Assembly: GCA_937967325.1 (NCBI GenBank)
Contig: CALBSQ010000325.1
Span: 1-64,000, forward strand
Direction of reading: 5' to 3'
Length of the DNA: 64,000 bases
DNA from: an uncultured Chloroflexota bacterium
GTDB taxonomy: Bacteria > Chloroflexota > UBA4733
The notes beneath the pieces were generated by a model. It had not been told where the DNA came from and ran no database searches. It saw nothing but the letters and a program-made list of their open reading frames with translations. Both the position numbers and the translations under genes were made by a program. Position 1 is the first letter of the stretch; each line of letters opens with the position of its first letter. Positions 23,905-31,943 of the stretch are shown in pieces.

Positions 23905-25644
23905 TTACCCGCCAGGGCGAGGACTTGCCTTGTCAAGATTCTGGTCGCCCACTAGCCCGCGCTTCTGCAGGCGCTCCGCTATCTGGGCGAAGCTGATGCC
24001 GTGCTGCTCGGCGATCTCCGAGGCGTAGCTGATACCGCGCGGCTGCCCGGGCAGGATGCGGAAGGTGCGGCGGTGGCCGGAGCGGACCACGCCATCGGGT
24101 GTCTCGACATCGGCGATCAGGCTACCCACTTTGGCGCGGCCCGGTGTGCTGGCGTTGATCTGCTCGACGTTGAAGGCCAGCTCGTGCAGGTGGGTAGTGT
24201 AGATGGCGCGGGCGCCCAGCAATCGTAGCCCGCGCACGGCGTCGGTCGCCAGGCCCAGCCCCTCCACGGCGCTGGTTCCGGCGAGCACCTCGTTGAGCAG
24301 GATCAGGCTGTGGGGGGTCGCCGCGTCGATGATCTTGGCCAGCCGTTTCGCCTCCTCGTCCAGGCGGCCCATCCCCAGCAGGCCGGCCTCGGGGACTGGG
24401 AAATGGGTGTGGATGGCATCCACCGGGCTCATCCGCGCCGAGCTGGCCGGCACGTACAGCCCTGCCTGGAACAGGACGTGGGCCAGTCCGACAGCGCGGA
24501 CGTAGGTGGTCTTGCCGCCGCGGTTCGGGCCGGTCAGGATCCAGATGCGGGCCTGGTCGTCGTCGAAGCTGACGGGGTTGGTGATGATGCCGCCAGGATG
24601 GTTGGGCGGCGGCGCCGTGCGCCGGTAGATCTGGAGCGCCAGCGTGACGTTGTAGGCGTCGGTAAGCATTGCCACACGCTCGTGTAAAGGCGCAACTTCC
24701 GGACGGCAAATGGGCAAGCCGGCGTCGCGCAACCGGGTGAGCAGCGCCACGCCATTGAGCAGGAAGGCCAGCTCCGGCTCCAGCGGGCTCAAGCCGTGGG
24801 CGTTCATGGCGATGTAGCGCTGCAGCGCCTCGGCGACCGGGGCGGCGATTTCCTGGAGCAGCTTCTGCAGGTCGCGGTAGAGGCGGTTCTCCGGCGTGCC
24901 GGCGCTGGCGGCGTCGCCCAGCCGCAACGGCGCCATGCCGCGCCCGCTGCCCTCACTGCCGAACAGCCGGTCCAGCACGGTCCCGCGACCTTCCACTCGG
25001 TCGGCGCTCACCGACATCAGCGCGGCCGATTCCGGAACTAGCTCGCCGGTGAGGTTGACGCCGATGGTGAAGCTCTGCGCCTGGTCCAACCGGCGGCGCA
25101 GTGCCGGCAGCTCCTCTTGCAACGCGTGGAAGTCGGTCGCGCTGGTCACCTCGCGCAAGTAGGCGCGCAGCGCCTGCAGGCCCTGCGATCGGAGCGCGCC
25201 GTGCTCCAGCGCATCGAGCAGTTGCATGGCCGTGGTCACGTGCAGCTCCAACTCGCCGGCGCGGGCGGCCACCTGGACGAACGGGGCCAGCTTGCCGAGG
25301 TCGCGGTCGCGGCGCTCGCCCAAGGCCGCCAAGCTGGGCAGGAGCTTGGTCAGCCGGCCGCGCAGGTTGTCATCCTCCAACAAGTCCGCCACGACAGCCT
25401 GTCGATAGGAGATCACCGCCGGGTCCGAGCAGAGCTCCGCCAGCACGCTCTCCACAAAGCGCTCTCGATAGCGGTCGCCGCCGCTGAGCAGCTCCGCTAC
25501 CTCGCCCAGGTCCAGATCGGCGGCGACGGAGGGCGCCAATGGGGGAGTATCCTGTCGCTTCCTTGATGTGCCCGGCGGCCAGAGCAGAGTAATCTGCTCC
25601 CTGCTGTCCGCTGGCGCTCGGCTGCGCGTGAGGGTGTCCACCAT
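23905..25644 (-). CDS. MutS-family ATPase (non-canonical, MutS2/MutS-like core)
   Basis: 579 residues, ATG 25644 chosen over 25728 because AGGACAG is close upstream. The N-terminal two thirds is the MutS lever/core helical region (DPAVISYRQAVVADLLEDDNLRGRLTKL ... ENRLYRDLQKLLQEI). The ATPase follows: Walker A LTGPNRGGKTTYVR near residue 370, LLNEVLAGTSAVEGLGLA (Walker B and signature), and AIYTTHLHELA (His switch). There is no mismatch-binding domain I with Phe-x-Glu and no Smr domain, so it is neither housekeeping MutS nor complete MutS2. Function unknown; probably acts on branched or recombining DNA. Confidence 0.85.
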   Translation of the reverse strand: MVDTLTRSRAPADSREQITLLWPPGTSRKRQDTPPLAPSVAADLDLGEVAELLSGGDRYRERFVESVLAELCSDPAVISYRQAVVADLLEDDNLRGRLTKLLPSLAALGERRDRDLGKLAPFVQVAARAGELELHVTTAMQLLDALEHGALRSQGLQALRAYLREVTSATDFHALQEELPALRRRLDQAQSFTIGVNLTGELVPESAALMSVSADRVEGRGTVLDRLFGSEGSGRGMAPLRLGDAASAGTPENRLYRDLQKLLQEIAAPVAEALQRYIAMNAHGLSPLEPELAFLLNGVALLTRLRDAGLPICRPEVAPLHERVAMLTDAYNVTLALQIYRRTAPPPNHPGGIITNPVSFDDDQARIWILTGPNRGGKTTYVRAVGLAHVLFQAGLYVPASSARMSPVDAIHTHFPVPEAGLLGMGRLDEEAKRLAKIIDAATPHSLILLNEVLAGTSAVEGLGLATDAVRGLRLLGARAIYTTHLHELAFNVEQINASTPGRAKVGSLIADVETPDGVVRSGHRRTFRILPGQPRGISYASEIAEQHGISFAQIAERLQKRGLVGDQNLDKASPRPGG

Positions 25645-25801
25645 GCCTTGCTGTCCTGTCGCTGCCTGCGCACGTTTGGCGCCGGCAGGGTCGTGGGTAG
25701 ACTGTACCCCACTCTTGCCGCCTCTCATCGTCGTGCTGGTGTGCTAGCCTTTCGACGGCGGTTGGCAACAGGCGTCAGTGGGCAACGCTGGGAGGAAGTG
25801 G

Positions 25802-26644
25802 ATGCGATATTCGCGCGCACAGGTGCTGGAGCGGCTTCGCGCCCAATCAGCGCAGCGCCGACCAATCGTCGGGGCCGGGGCCGGCACGGGGATCTCGGCC
25901 AAGTTCGCCGAGGCCGGCGGGGCTGACCTCATCATTATCTACAACTCCGGTCGCTACCGAATGGCGGGGCATGGCTCGCTCGCCGGCGTGCTGGCCTATG
26001 GCGACGCCAACCAGATCGTCAAGGACATGGGCGAGCGCGAGGTGCTGCCGGTAGTGCGAGAAGTGCCGGTGCTGGCCGGCGTGATGGGCACCGATCCGTT
26101 GCGTCAGATGTCTTACCTCCTGAAGGAGCTGGACGCGCTGGGCTTCTCCGGCATCAACAACTTCCCCACCGTGGGGCTGATCGACGGTCGCTTCCGCCTG
26201 GAGCTGGAGCGCACCAACATGGGCTTCAATAAGGAAGTCCAGATGATCCGCCAGGCCCACGAGCTGGGCTTCTTCACTTGCGTCTACGTCTTCAATCCCG
26301 ACGAGTCGCGCGCGATGGCCGAAGCCGGCGCCGACTCCATCATCGCCCACATGGGGCTGACCGTGGGCGGCTCTATCGGCCTGGAGCGCCACGACGCCAT
26401 GACCCTGGAGGCGGCGCCCGCGGCGGTGCAAGCCATCGGCGAATCGGCCTGGACGGTGAACCGGGACGCCATCTTGCTCTGCCACGGCGGACCCATCGCC
26501 ACCCCCGAGGACTCCGCCTACGTCCTGGCGCGCTGCGATGCCGCCGGCTTCGTGGGCGCCAGTTCGATGGAACGTCTGCCAGTCGAGACCGCCATCACCG
26601 ACACGGTGCGACAGTTCAAGGGCGTTTCGCTCGCCAAGGCGTGA
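25802..26644 (+). CDS. PEP-hydrolase-like TIM-barrel protein (Tm-1 C-domain type)
   Basis: 280 residues; ATG 25802 follows GGGAGGAAG. Opening RRPIVGAGAGTGISAKFAEAGGADLIIIYNSGRYRMAGHGSLAGVLAYGDAN, then FSGINNFPTVGLIDGRFRLELE, GADSIIAHMGLTVGG, and VNRDAILLCHGGPIATPEDSAYVL, are the signature of the 'phosphoenolpyruvate hydrolase / TIM-barrel signal transduction' family. It is the separate-gene form of the domain fused behind UPF0261 in plant Tm-1; the UPF0261 gene is at 4691-5926. Substrate in bacteria is unsettled. Divergent from the MutS-like gene. Confidence 0.9.
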   Translation: MRYSRAQVLERLRAQSAQRRPIVGAGAGTGISAKFAEAGGADLIIIYNSGRYRMAGHGSLAGVLAYGDANQIVKDMGEREVLPVVREVPVLAGVMGTDPLRQMSYLLKELDALGFSGINNFPTVGLIDGRFRLELERTNMGFNKEVQMIRQAHELGFFTCVYVFNPDESRAMAEAGADSIIAHMGLTVGGSIGLERHDAMTLEAAPAAVQAIGESAWTVNRDAILLCHGGPIATPEDSAYVLARCDAAGFVGASSMERLPVETAITDTVRQFKGVSLAKA

Positions 26645-26666
26645 ATAGCTCACGGCATGCCCGGAC

Positions 26667-26695
26667 TTGAGCGGCGAACCAATGCTTGCTATACT
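26667..26695 (+). promoter_or_regulatory. Sigma-70 promoter of the DAHP synthase leader
   Basis: TTGAGC (26667-26672), exactly 17 bp, TATACT (26690-26695). It lies after the PEP-hydrolase-like stop and ahead of the leader peptide, so the transcript would start near 26702. Confidence 0.75.
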
Positions 26696-26738
26696 GCTCG
26701 GCGTGAACGAGACGCGCGTCCATTTGTGCTCAGCCGCC

Positions 26739-26813
26739 ATGGGGTATCCGAGCTATACCTACCAGGCTGCCCTCCGGTTGGGTCGGCTGGTGGAGAAGGG
26801 ATGGCCCGCGTAA
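26739..26813 (+). CDS. Leader peptide with clustered Tyr codons
   Basis: A 24-codon frame: ATG at 26739, TAA at 26811-26813. It begins MGYPSYTY (Tyr codons 3, 6 and 8) and ends EKGWPA. It lies between the promoter at 26667 and the intrinsic terminator at 26837, upstream of an aromatic-pathway entry enzyme, the arrangement expected of a ribosome-mediated attenuator responding to charged tRNA-Tyr (perhaps also Trp). The ribosome-binding site is weak. Proposed from arrangement, not homology. Confidence 0.6.
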   Translation: MGYPSYTYQAALRLGRLVEKGWPA

Positions 26814-26836
26814 CCAGCAGCACCAATCGGACGGCA
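26767..26836 (+). promoter_or_regulatory. Long-range leader stem preceding the attenuator terminator
   Basis: 26767-26781 pairs with 26822-26836 over 15 positions with one C-C mismatch and one G-U. It encloses a smaller pairing GCTGGT (26785-26790) with ACCAGC (26813-26818). The 5' arm begins just after the third Tyr codon, so a stalled ribosome would cover it. I could not identify by eye a pairing that directly opens the terminator. Confidence 0.5.
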
Positions 26837-26863
26837 GCAGAGGCGGACGCCTCTGCTTTTTTT
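26837..26863 (+). terminator. Rho-independent terminator in the DAHP synthase leader
   Basis: GCAGAGGC, loop GGAC, GCCTCTGC, then seven T. It is downstream of a good promoter and 105 bp upstream of the DAHP synthase start, so it fits premature termination of that gene's own transcript. It is the most canonical intrinsic terminator I found in the window. Confidence 0.85.
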
Positions 26864-26967
26864 GTTGACCTGCCTCGGCGCGCACGGAGACCCGGCTCAG
26901 AGCGCTCCGGCGGACGTGATCGCGGTAGACCGGTTGACGGACTTTCCAGAAGGAGAGAGCGCTTGCT

Positions 26968-28080
26968 ATGACGGAAACTCGCGACCTCCGTGTCGAGCAG
27001 ATCCTGCCACTCTTGTCGCCGGCCAGCCTGCTCGACGGCTACCCCCTCTCGGAGCGGGCGTCCACGACGGTGAGTTGCGCCCGTGAGGAGATCGTGCGCA
27101 TCCTGGACGGAAAGGACGACCGGCTGATCGTCGTGGTGGGTCCTTGTTCCATCCACGATCCGGCGGCCGGCATCGAGTATGCCAACCGTCTGCGGCAGTT
27201 GGCGGACCAGCTCGCGCCGGACCTTTTCGTCGTGATGCGCGTCTACTTCGAGAAGCCGCGGACCACGGTGGGCTGGAAGGGGCTGGTCAACGACCCGCAT
27301 CTTGATGGCAGCTTCGCCGTCAACGACGGGCTGCGGCTGGCGCGCCGGCTGCTCGTCGACCTGGCCGAGCTGGGCCTGCCGGCCGGCTGCGAGTTCCTCG
27401 ACCCCATCTCGCCGCAGTTCTTCGCCGACGCGGTGGCCTGGGGAGCGATCGGCGCGCGCACGACGGAGAGCCAGGTCCACCGCCAGCTTGCCTCCGGCCT
27501 CTCCATGTCCGTGGGCTTCAAGAACGGTACGGGCGGTGGCGTCCAGATGGCCATCGACGCCGTGCGTGCCGCCGCGTCGCCCCATCGCTTCTTGGGCGTC
27601 ACCGAGCAGGGACTCGCCGCGATTGTGGCGACGCGCGGCAACCCCGACTGCCACGTCATCTTGCGCGGCGGTAGCCGCGGATCGAACTACGATGCCGTGA
27701 GCGTAGGCAAGACGCTGGATTCGCTGCGCATCGTCGGCCTGCTGCCACGGCTCATGATCGACACCAGCCATGGCAACAGCAACAAGGACTATCGCAATCA
27801 GCCGGCGGTCGCCGCCGAGGTGGCCGCGCAGGTGGCCCAAGGTGAGCGCGGCATCATCGGCCTCCTGATGGAGAGCTTCCTCGTCGACGGACGGCAGGAG
27901 CTGGTCGACAAGTCGCGCCTCGTCTACGGCCAGAGCATCACCGACGCCTGCATGGGCTGGGAGATGACGGTGCCGGTGCTGGAAACGCTGGCCGAGGCCG
28001 TGCGGCTCCGCCGGGCCGCTTGGGCGGCAGCACCCGTCGGCAATCAAGCGCCAAGCGGGGTCGGGGCCAGCCGCGTCTGA
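26968..28080 (+). CDS. aroF: 3-deoxy-7-phosphoheptulonate (DAHP) synthase, class I
   Basis: 370 residues, ATG 26968 with AAGGAGAG upstream. Condenses phosphoenolpyruvate and erythrose 4-phosphate, the first step of aromatic amino-acid synthesis. Class I-alpha motifs are intact: VVGPCSIHDPAAG, MRVYFEKPRTTVGWKGLVNDP, GARTTESQVHRQLASGLSMSVG, HVILRGG and LMIDTSHGNSNKDY (metal and phosphate ligands). The N-terminal ~50 residues typical of feedback-inhibited AroFGH are present. The isoform letter cannot be fixed from motifs; aroF is suggested because the leader codes for Tyr. Expression is probably governed by the promoter, leader peptide and terminator at 26667-26863. Confidence 0.93.
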   Translation: MTETRDLRVEQILPLLSPASLLDGYPLSERASTTVSCAREEIVRILDGKDDRLIVVVGPCSIHDPAAGIEYANRLRQLADQLAPDLFVVMRVYFEKPRTTVGWKGLVNDPHLDGSFAVNDGLRLARRLLVDLAELGLPAGCEFLDPISPQFFADAVAWGAIGARTTESQVHRQLASGLSMSVGFKNGTGGGVQMAIDAVRAAASPHRFLGVTEQGLAAIVATRGNPDCHVILRGGSRGSNYDAVSVGKTLDSLRIVGLLPRLMIDTSHGNSNKDYRNQPAVAAEVAAQVAQGERGIIGLLMESFLVDGRQELVDKSRLVYGQSITDACMGWEMTVPVLETLAEAVRLRRAAWAAAPVGNQAPSGVGASRV

Positions 28081-28108
28081 CCTGATTCCGAATTGTTCGC
28101 GGCATGTT

Positions 28109-28272
28109 CCGCCTTGGTCCGGTGTAGGGGCTGGCCTTGTGCCTGCCCTGGTTGCCGACATTCCGGCGTTCCCAACGGCAGGTGGCGAGAACACCATACC
28201 CAAGCCGGTAGCTTGGACCGGTGGGGATACCAGGGCAGGCACAAGGCCAGCCCCTACACCGGACCAAGGCGG
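28109..28272. mobile_element. MITE-like element, 164 bp with 44-bp terminal inverted repeats
   Basis: 28109-28152 and 28229-28272 are exact reverse complements (starting CCGCCTTGGTCCGGTGTAGG). The 76-bp interior is not self-complementary overall and codes for nothing. It sits between the DAHP synthase stop and the AlkA-like gene, and a decayed one-armed copy is at 11509. No clear target-site duplication is visible. As RNA it would fold into a long hairpin, so it could also terminate transcription. Confidence 0.8.
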
Positions 28273-28303
28273 CACTGCGGATGGCTATAGAAGTGAGCAC
28301 CAC

Positions 28304-29233
28304 TTGATTGAGGCGCCCAATCCGACCTGTGCCGTTGTACCTCTTCCGGGTCCGCTCGATGTCCGCAGCTCGTTGGAGATGTTCCGCCGCAACGGCGACG
28401 ACCTGATCGACCGTTGGGATGGCACACACCTGCTCCGGACGTTGCGCGCTGTGGATCAAGTGCTGCCATATTACTGCCAATCGGTCGGTACGCTTGATAC
28501 GCCGGCCCTCAAGGTCACTGTGGGGGAGGATGCCAACCTGCCCGTGGTCGTAGCAGCAGTGCAGTCCACCTTTCTGGGCGATCCCGGGCTCCTGTCGGAG
28601 CTTGCTGCGCGCGATCCGATCATCGCGGTGATCGATTCGCGCTACCCCGGCATCCGGCAGGTGCGGCAGTTCGATCCTTTCGCCGCCATCGTGCGCTCGA
28701 TCAGCGCGCAGCAGGTCAATTTGCGCTGGGCAGCCACCACGCGGCAGCGGCTGGCCCGCACTTTCGGCAGGCGGCACGTCGTCGGTCAGCACGAGGTCTG
28801 GAGTCTGGACGCCGAAACGCTGGCGCGCCTGCAGATAGCCGACATCCGTGCGCTGCAGTTCACGAACCGCAAGGCGGAGTACATCATCGGCCTGGCCGAG
28901 GCGGTGGCGAGCGGACGGTTGGACCTTTCGGCGCTGCCATCGTTGGCGGACGAGGAGGTCATTGCGCGGCTGACCGCCCTGCGCGGCATTGGCGTCTGGA
29001 CGGCGGAGTGGCTGCTGGCGCGCACGCTGGGTCGCCCTCGCGTCGTCGCGGGGGACCTGGGTGTGAGGAAGGCCGTCGGGCTTGCCTACTTGGGCGGGGG
29101 ACTGCCAACCGAGGAGGAGGTCCGGCGCCTCACCGCCCAATGGGGCGCGGCAGCGGGCATGGCCCAGGCGTTGGTGCTGCACGCGCTGGGGGAGCACCAG
29201 CGACCCTTCATTGACAGGGGCGCGGCGCCGTGA
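28304..29233 (+). CDS. AlkA-like DNA-3-methyladenine glycosylase
   Basis: About 309 residues from a TTG at 28304; the frame stays open upstream into the inverted-repeat element, so the true start is uncertain and may have been altered by its insertion. An AlkA N-domain-like region (LIEAPNPTCAVVPLPGPLDVRSSLEMFRRNGDDLIDRW) precedes the HhH-GPD glycosylase fold: FDPFAAIVRSISAQQVNLRWAATTRQRL, then the helix-hairpin-helix LTALRGIGVWTAEWLLARTLGRP and the catalytic Asp in VVAGDLGVRKAVG. Removes alkylated bases in base-excision repair. Its 3' end overlaps the convergent AraC gene by 26 bp. Confidence 0.9.
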   Translation: MIEAPNPTCAVVPLPGPLDVRSSLEMFRRNGDDLIDRWDGTHLLRTLRAVDQVLPYYCQSVGTLDTPALKVTVGEDANLPVVVAAVQSTFLGDPGLLSELAARDPIIAVIDSRYPGIRQVRQFDPFAAIVRSISAQQVNLRWAATTRQRLARTFGRRHVVGQHEVWSLDAETLARLQIADIRALQFTNRKAEYIIGLAEAVASGRLDLSALPSLADEEVIARLTALRGIGVWTAEWLLARTLGRPRVVAGDLGVRKAVGLAYLGGGLPTEEEVRRLTAQWGAAAGMAQALVLHALGEHQRPFIDRGAAP

Positions 29234-30182
29234 CCGTGTCCCGCCGGCACGATCCGGGCGGCTTGCCATATTTCTTCTTGAAGGCCCGCTCGAAATGGGC
29301 GATCGTGTTGAAACCCGAGGAATGACACACGTCGGTCACCGACATGTCAGATGCCACGAGCAATGACATGGCGAATCGCAGGCGAAGATCTTGCAGGTAG
29401 CTCTGAAACGAGGCTCCGGACATCCTGTGGAAGCACTCGCTGAAGTAATTCGGGGAGAGTCCGACGTGCATGGCCACGTCCTTCAGCATGACCGGCTCGC
29501 GGAAATGATGGTGGATGAAGACGAGAGCGTCGTGTAGCTCTTCCTGCTGAGGAGAGGTATGGGCTCCTCCAGTAACCGCGGTCTCCGGCTGCCAGCTCCT
29601 GACGAAATCGACGAAGATGCACTCCAGTATGGCGCGAACGGCGAGCTCAAACCCGGATTGCTGGCTGCTGTACTCTGCCATCAGGCGTCGATAGTTGCCC
29701 GCCATGACGTGGGGTTCGGTGACGACTACCCCGCGGGCGTAGTCCCTCGGCGATGCAAATAGCAGGCGGTAAAGCTCCGGCTCGAGCACTTTTTCGGAGA
29801 GGATAGCGTTGAACATCTCGAGCGTCGTACCGGGCGAGGGGATGATCTCGTGGAAGTCGACGGGGGTCAGGAGGAACATGCTCCCAGGGGTCAGCGGGCG
29901 GCGCAGCCCGTTGACGATGTGGGAGCCCTCGCCGGCGATGGTGAAGGCAAGCTCGTAGAACTCGTGCCAGTGCAGCGTCACGTGCCGTTGGAGTATCTGG
30001 TGGAAGACAGCAAAGGAAGCGGCTGGCGGCATCTGGGTGCTATTGGTCAGACGCCGCGGCCGCCTGGGCGCGACGGCAGCCTTCTCGTGCTCCCCGGACC
30101 CGCGGCGACCATCGGGCGCCGGCAAGGCGATCCGGCCGGTCTCGCTCGAGGCGGTCTGCCGCCGGTTGGGCCAGCGCAGCAT
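29208..30182 (-). CDS. AraC-family transcriptional regulator
   Basis: 324 residues from ATG 30182 (a GTG two codons earlier is possible). The N-terminal cupin-like sensor has HVTLHWHEFYELAFTIAGEGSHIVNG and LTPGSMFLLTPVDFHEI. The C-terminal double helix-turn-helix has EPVMLKDVAMHVGLSPNYFSECFHRMSGASFQSYLQDLRLRFA and SVTDVCHSSGFNTIAHFERAFKKKYGKPP. It is the last gene of the PhyH / binding-protein operon and likely controls both divergent sugar operons through the direct repeats at 32791-32826. Confidence 0.93.
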   Translation of the reverse strand: MLRWPNRRQTASSETGRIALPAPDGRRGSGEHEKAAVAPRRPRRLTNSTQMPPAASFAVFHQILQRHVTLHWHEFYELAFTIAGEGSHIVNGLRRPLTPGSMFLLTPVDFHEIIPSPGTTLEMFNAILSEKVLEPELYRLLFASPRDYARGVVVTEPHVMAGNYRRLMAEYSSQQSGFELAVRAILECIFVDFVRSWQPETAVTGGAHTSPQQEELHDALVFIHHHFREPVMLKDVAMHVGLSPNYFSECFHRMSGASFQSYLQDLRLRFAMSLLVASDMSVTDVCHSSGFNTIAHFERAFKKKYGKPPGSCRRDTVTAPRPCQ

Positions 30183-30263
30183 CGTCACTGGTCGGCGCCT
30201 TTCCCCAGCGAACCCGGTGCGAGGCTCGCCGGAGCCACAGAGTCCCCGAAAACGCTGCCGGCC

Positions 30264-31895
30264 TCAGGCGAGCGGGATGTTCGGGTTGTCTGGATCGTAG
30301 CCGGCGGCCCTGCCCTTGTCGATGATGTTCTGCAGTTGCGGCTGGAGCTTGGCTACGGCATCCTTGGCGCTGGCCTGCCCTTCGTAGATGGGCTTGAATG
30401 CCGCGTTCATCGCCGGCACCATGTCGCTGGCCCAGCCGTACAGGGCGCGCACCTCCGTTTTGTAGAATGGCCGCTCCCCGGCCTCCCGTGCCGCGTCTAC
30501 CAGGAGCTGGGTGTTGGCGCTCGGCGACTGTGAGACGTAGCGTTGAATCTCCGGCGGCGTGTCGAAGATCAGCTCGTCAGTCACGTAGGTGCGGTAGCCC
30601 ACGTTACCCTCTGGGCCGGAGATGTAGCGCAGCGCCCGCCAGGCAGCGTCCCTCGTCTTGGTATCCTTCAGGATCGAGCCGCGGAGAAAGGCGGGCACCA
30701 TCTCCAGCGGCGGATCTCCGGCGTTCTTGGTGGGAGTGCGCAGCGCCGCCCAATGGAACTTGTCGCCGATCTGCTGCCTGTAGGTCGAGATGAGCCAGCC
30801 GCCTCCGTAGTTGAGCAGCATCTTGCCGCCCTCGAAGGTGCTGGCCTTGAGCGCGGCAGCGTCTGACGGTGCCGGTGATACACGCTGCTTGGTGACCAGG
30901 TCGGCCTGCCACTGGATCGCTTCCCACGTGGGACCAAGGTCCCAGGTCGGCTTGGTGAGCAGGTTGTAGGCCGTGTTGTACTGGAACATGTCGCCGCCAT
31001 TCGCCCAGATCAGCGGCGGCATGCGGCTGAACCAGTTGTCGGCGGCATACCCCCACTGGTCGGTCCTCCCGGTCCCGGTCGTATCTCTGGTTGCCGCTTT
31101 GCAGAACCGGACAAAATCGTCGAACGTCATCCTGCCGTCTTTGGGCGGCTCGATGCCCGACGCCCGGAGCATGTCCAGGTTTGCCCAGAACACGTAGGCC
31201 GACAGGCCGCCGGGCATCGACCAGAAGCGTCCGTTGAACTGGGCCGCCGCGACCGGCTTCTTGAAGTAGCTTCGCGTCTCCAGGATCTTGTCCTGTTTGA
31301 GCAGAGCCGTGAGGTCTATCAGCAGGCCGCGGGCGGCATACTCGATCGTGGTGCCCTGGATGATGTCCGGCGCATCGCCGGCCGCGATCTGGGCTAGCAG
31401 CTTGTCTCCGACATCTGTTTTGGGCTGCACGATGAACTCGGGCTGGACGCCCGGCTCCTTGGCCGCGATCTCCCGCGTCCACTGCGCCCACAGCTTCTCG
31501 CCCTGCGTCTCGTCGACGAAGGTGCCCATGATGCGGACCTTGGCCGACGCGGCCGAGGTCGCCGGCGCGGACGCGACCACCAGGGGCGACGCGACGGTGG
31601 ACGTAGACGCCGCAGACGACGCGACGGGAGGCGCGGATGCCGAGGACAAGACGCCGGCAGAGGTGGAGGCCTGCGCAGCCACGGTCGTGCCGGCCGACGT
31701 TCCCGATTGGGCGACAGCCGTGCTCGGGGCAGAAGCCGTCGCCTGGGCTGAAGCGGCGGTCTGGCCCGGCGAGGTCTGGCCGCAGGCGAGGAGCGTCGTC
31801 GCACTCACCGCCCCGGCCCCTAGCAGCAGCAAGGCGCGCCGGCGGCTCAGACTTCCAGCCGTTGCTGCCAAAGACCCATTGCGTCGCGTCGTCAT
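30264..31895 (-). CDS. ABC transporter sugar-binding lipoprotein (family 1)
   Basis: 543 residues from ATG 31895 (31904 is an alternative but only two bases from GGAGG). Signal with LSRRRALLLLG and lipobox LLAC near residue 38. An Ala/Ser/Thr/Val linker of about 80 residues follows. The mature domain: VRIMGTFVDETQGEKLWAQWTREIAAKEP, GDAPDIIQGTTIEYAARGLLIDLTALL, YVFWANLDMLRASGIEPP, and FEGGKMLLNYGGGW. It sits between PhyH and AraC genes on one strand, with no permease in the window. Probably delivers a sugar or glycoside to a transporter encoded elsewhere. Confidence 0.92.
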   Translation of the reverse strand: MTTRRNGSLAATAGSLSRRRALLLLGAGAVSATTLLACGQTSPGQTAASAQATASAPSTAVAQSGTSAGTTVAAQASTSAGVLSSASAPPVASSAASTSTVASPLVVASAPATSAASAKVRIMGTFVDETQGEKLWAQWTREIAAKEPGVQPEFIVQPKTDVGDKLLAQIAAGDAPDIIQGTTIEYAARGLLIDLTALLKQDKILETRSYFKKPVAAAQFNGRFWSMPGGLSAYVFWANLDMLRASGIEPPKDGRMTFDDFVRFCKAATRDTTGTGRTDQWGYAADNWFSRMPPLIWANGGDMFQYNTAYNLLTKPTWDLGPTWEAIQWQADLVTKQRVSPAPSDAAALKASTFEGGKMLLNYGGGWLISTYRQQIGDKFHWAALRTPTKNAGDPPLEMVPAFLRGSILKDTKTRDAAWRALRYISGPEGNVGYRTYVTDELIFDTPPEIQRYVSQSPSANTQLLVDAAREAGERPFYKTEVRALYGWASDMVPAMNAAFKPIYEGQASAKDAVAKLQPQLQNIIDKGRAAGYDPDNPNIPLA

Positions 31896-31943
31896 TCGGA
31901 CCATACCCTCCCATCTGCGCGAGGTGGACCTACCGGACCGGGC

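Noticed and set aside
26801..26971. Open frame through the leader terminator (MARVTSST ... ending RRERLL)
   Set aside because: Passes through the terminator hairpin and T-run and ends near the aroF start; the upstream Tyr leader frame fits the arrangement better.
27938..29269. 443-codon minus-strand open frame across the inverted-repeat element
   Set aside because: No domain content, and it lies opposite aroF's end and the glycosylase gene.
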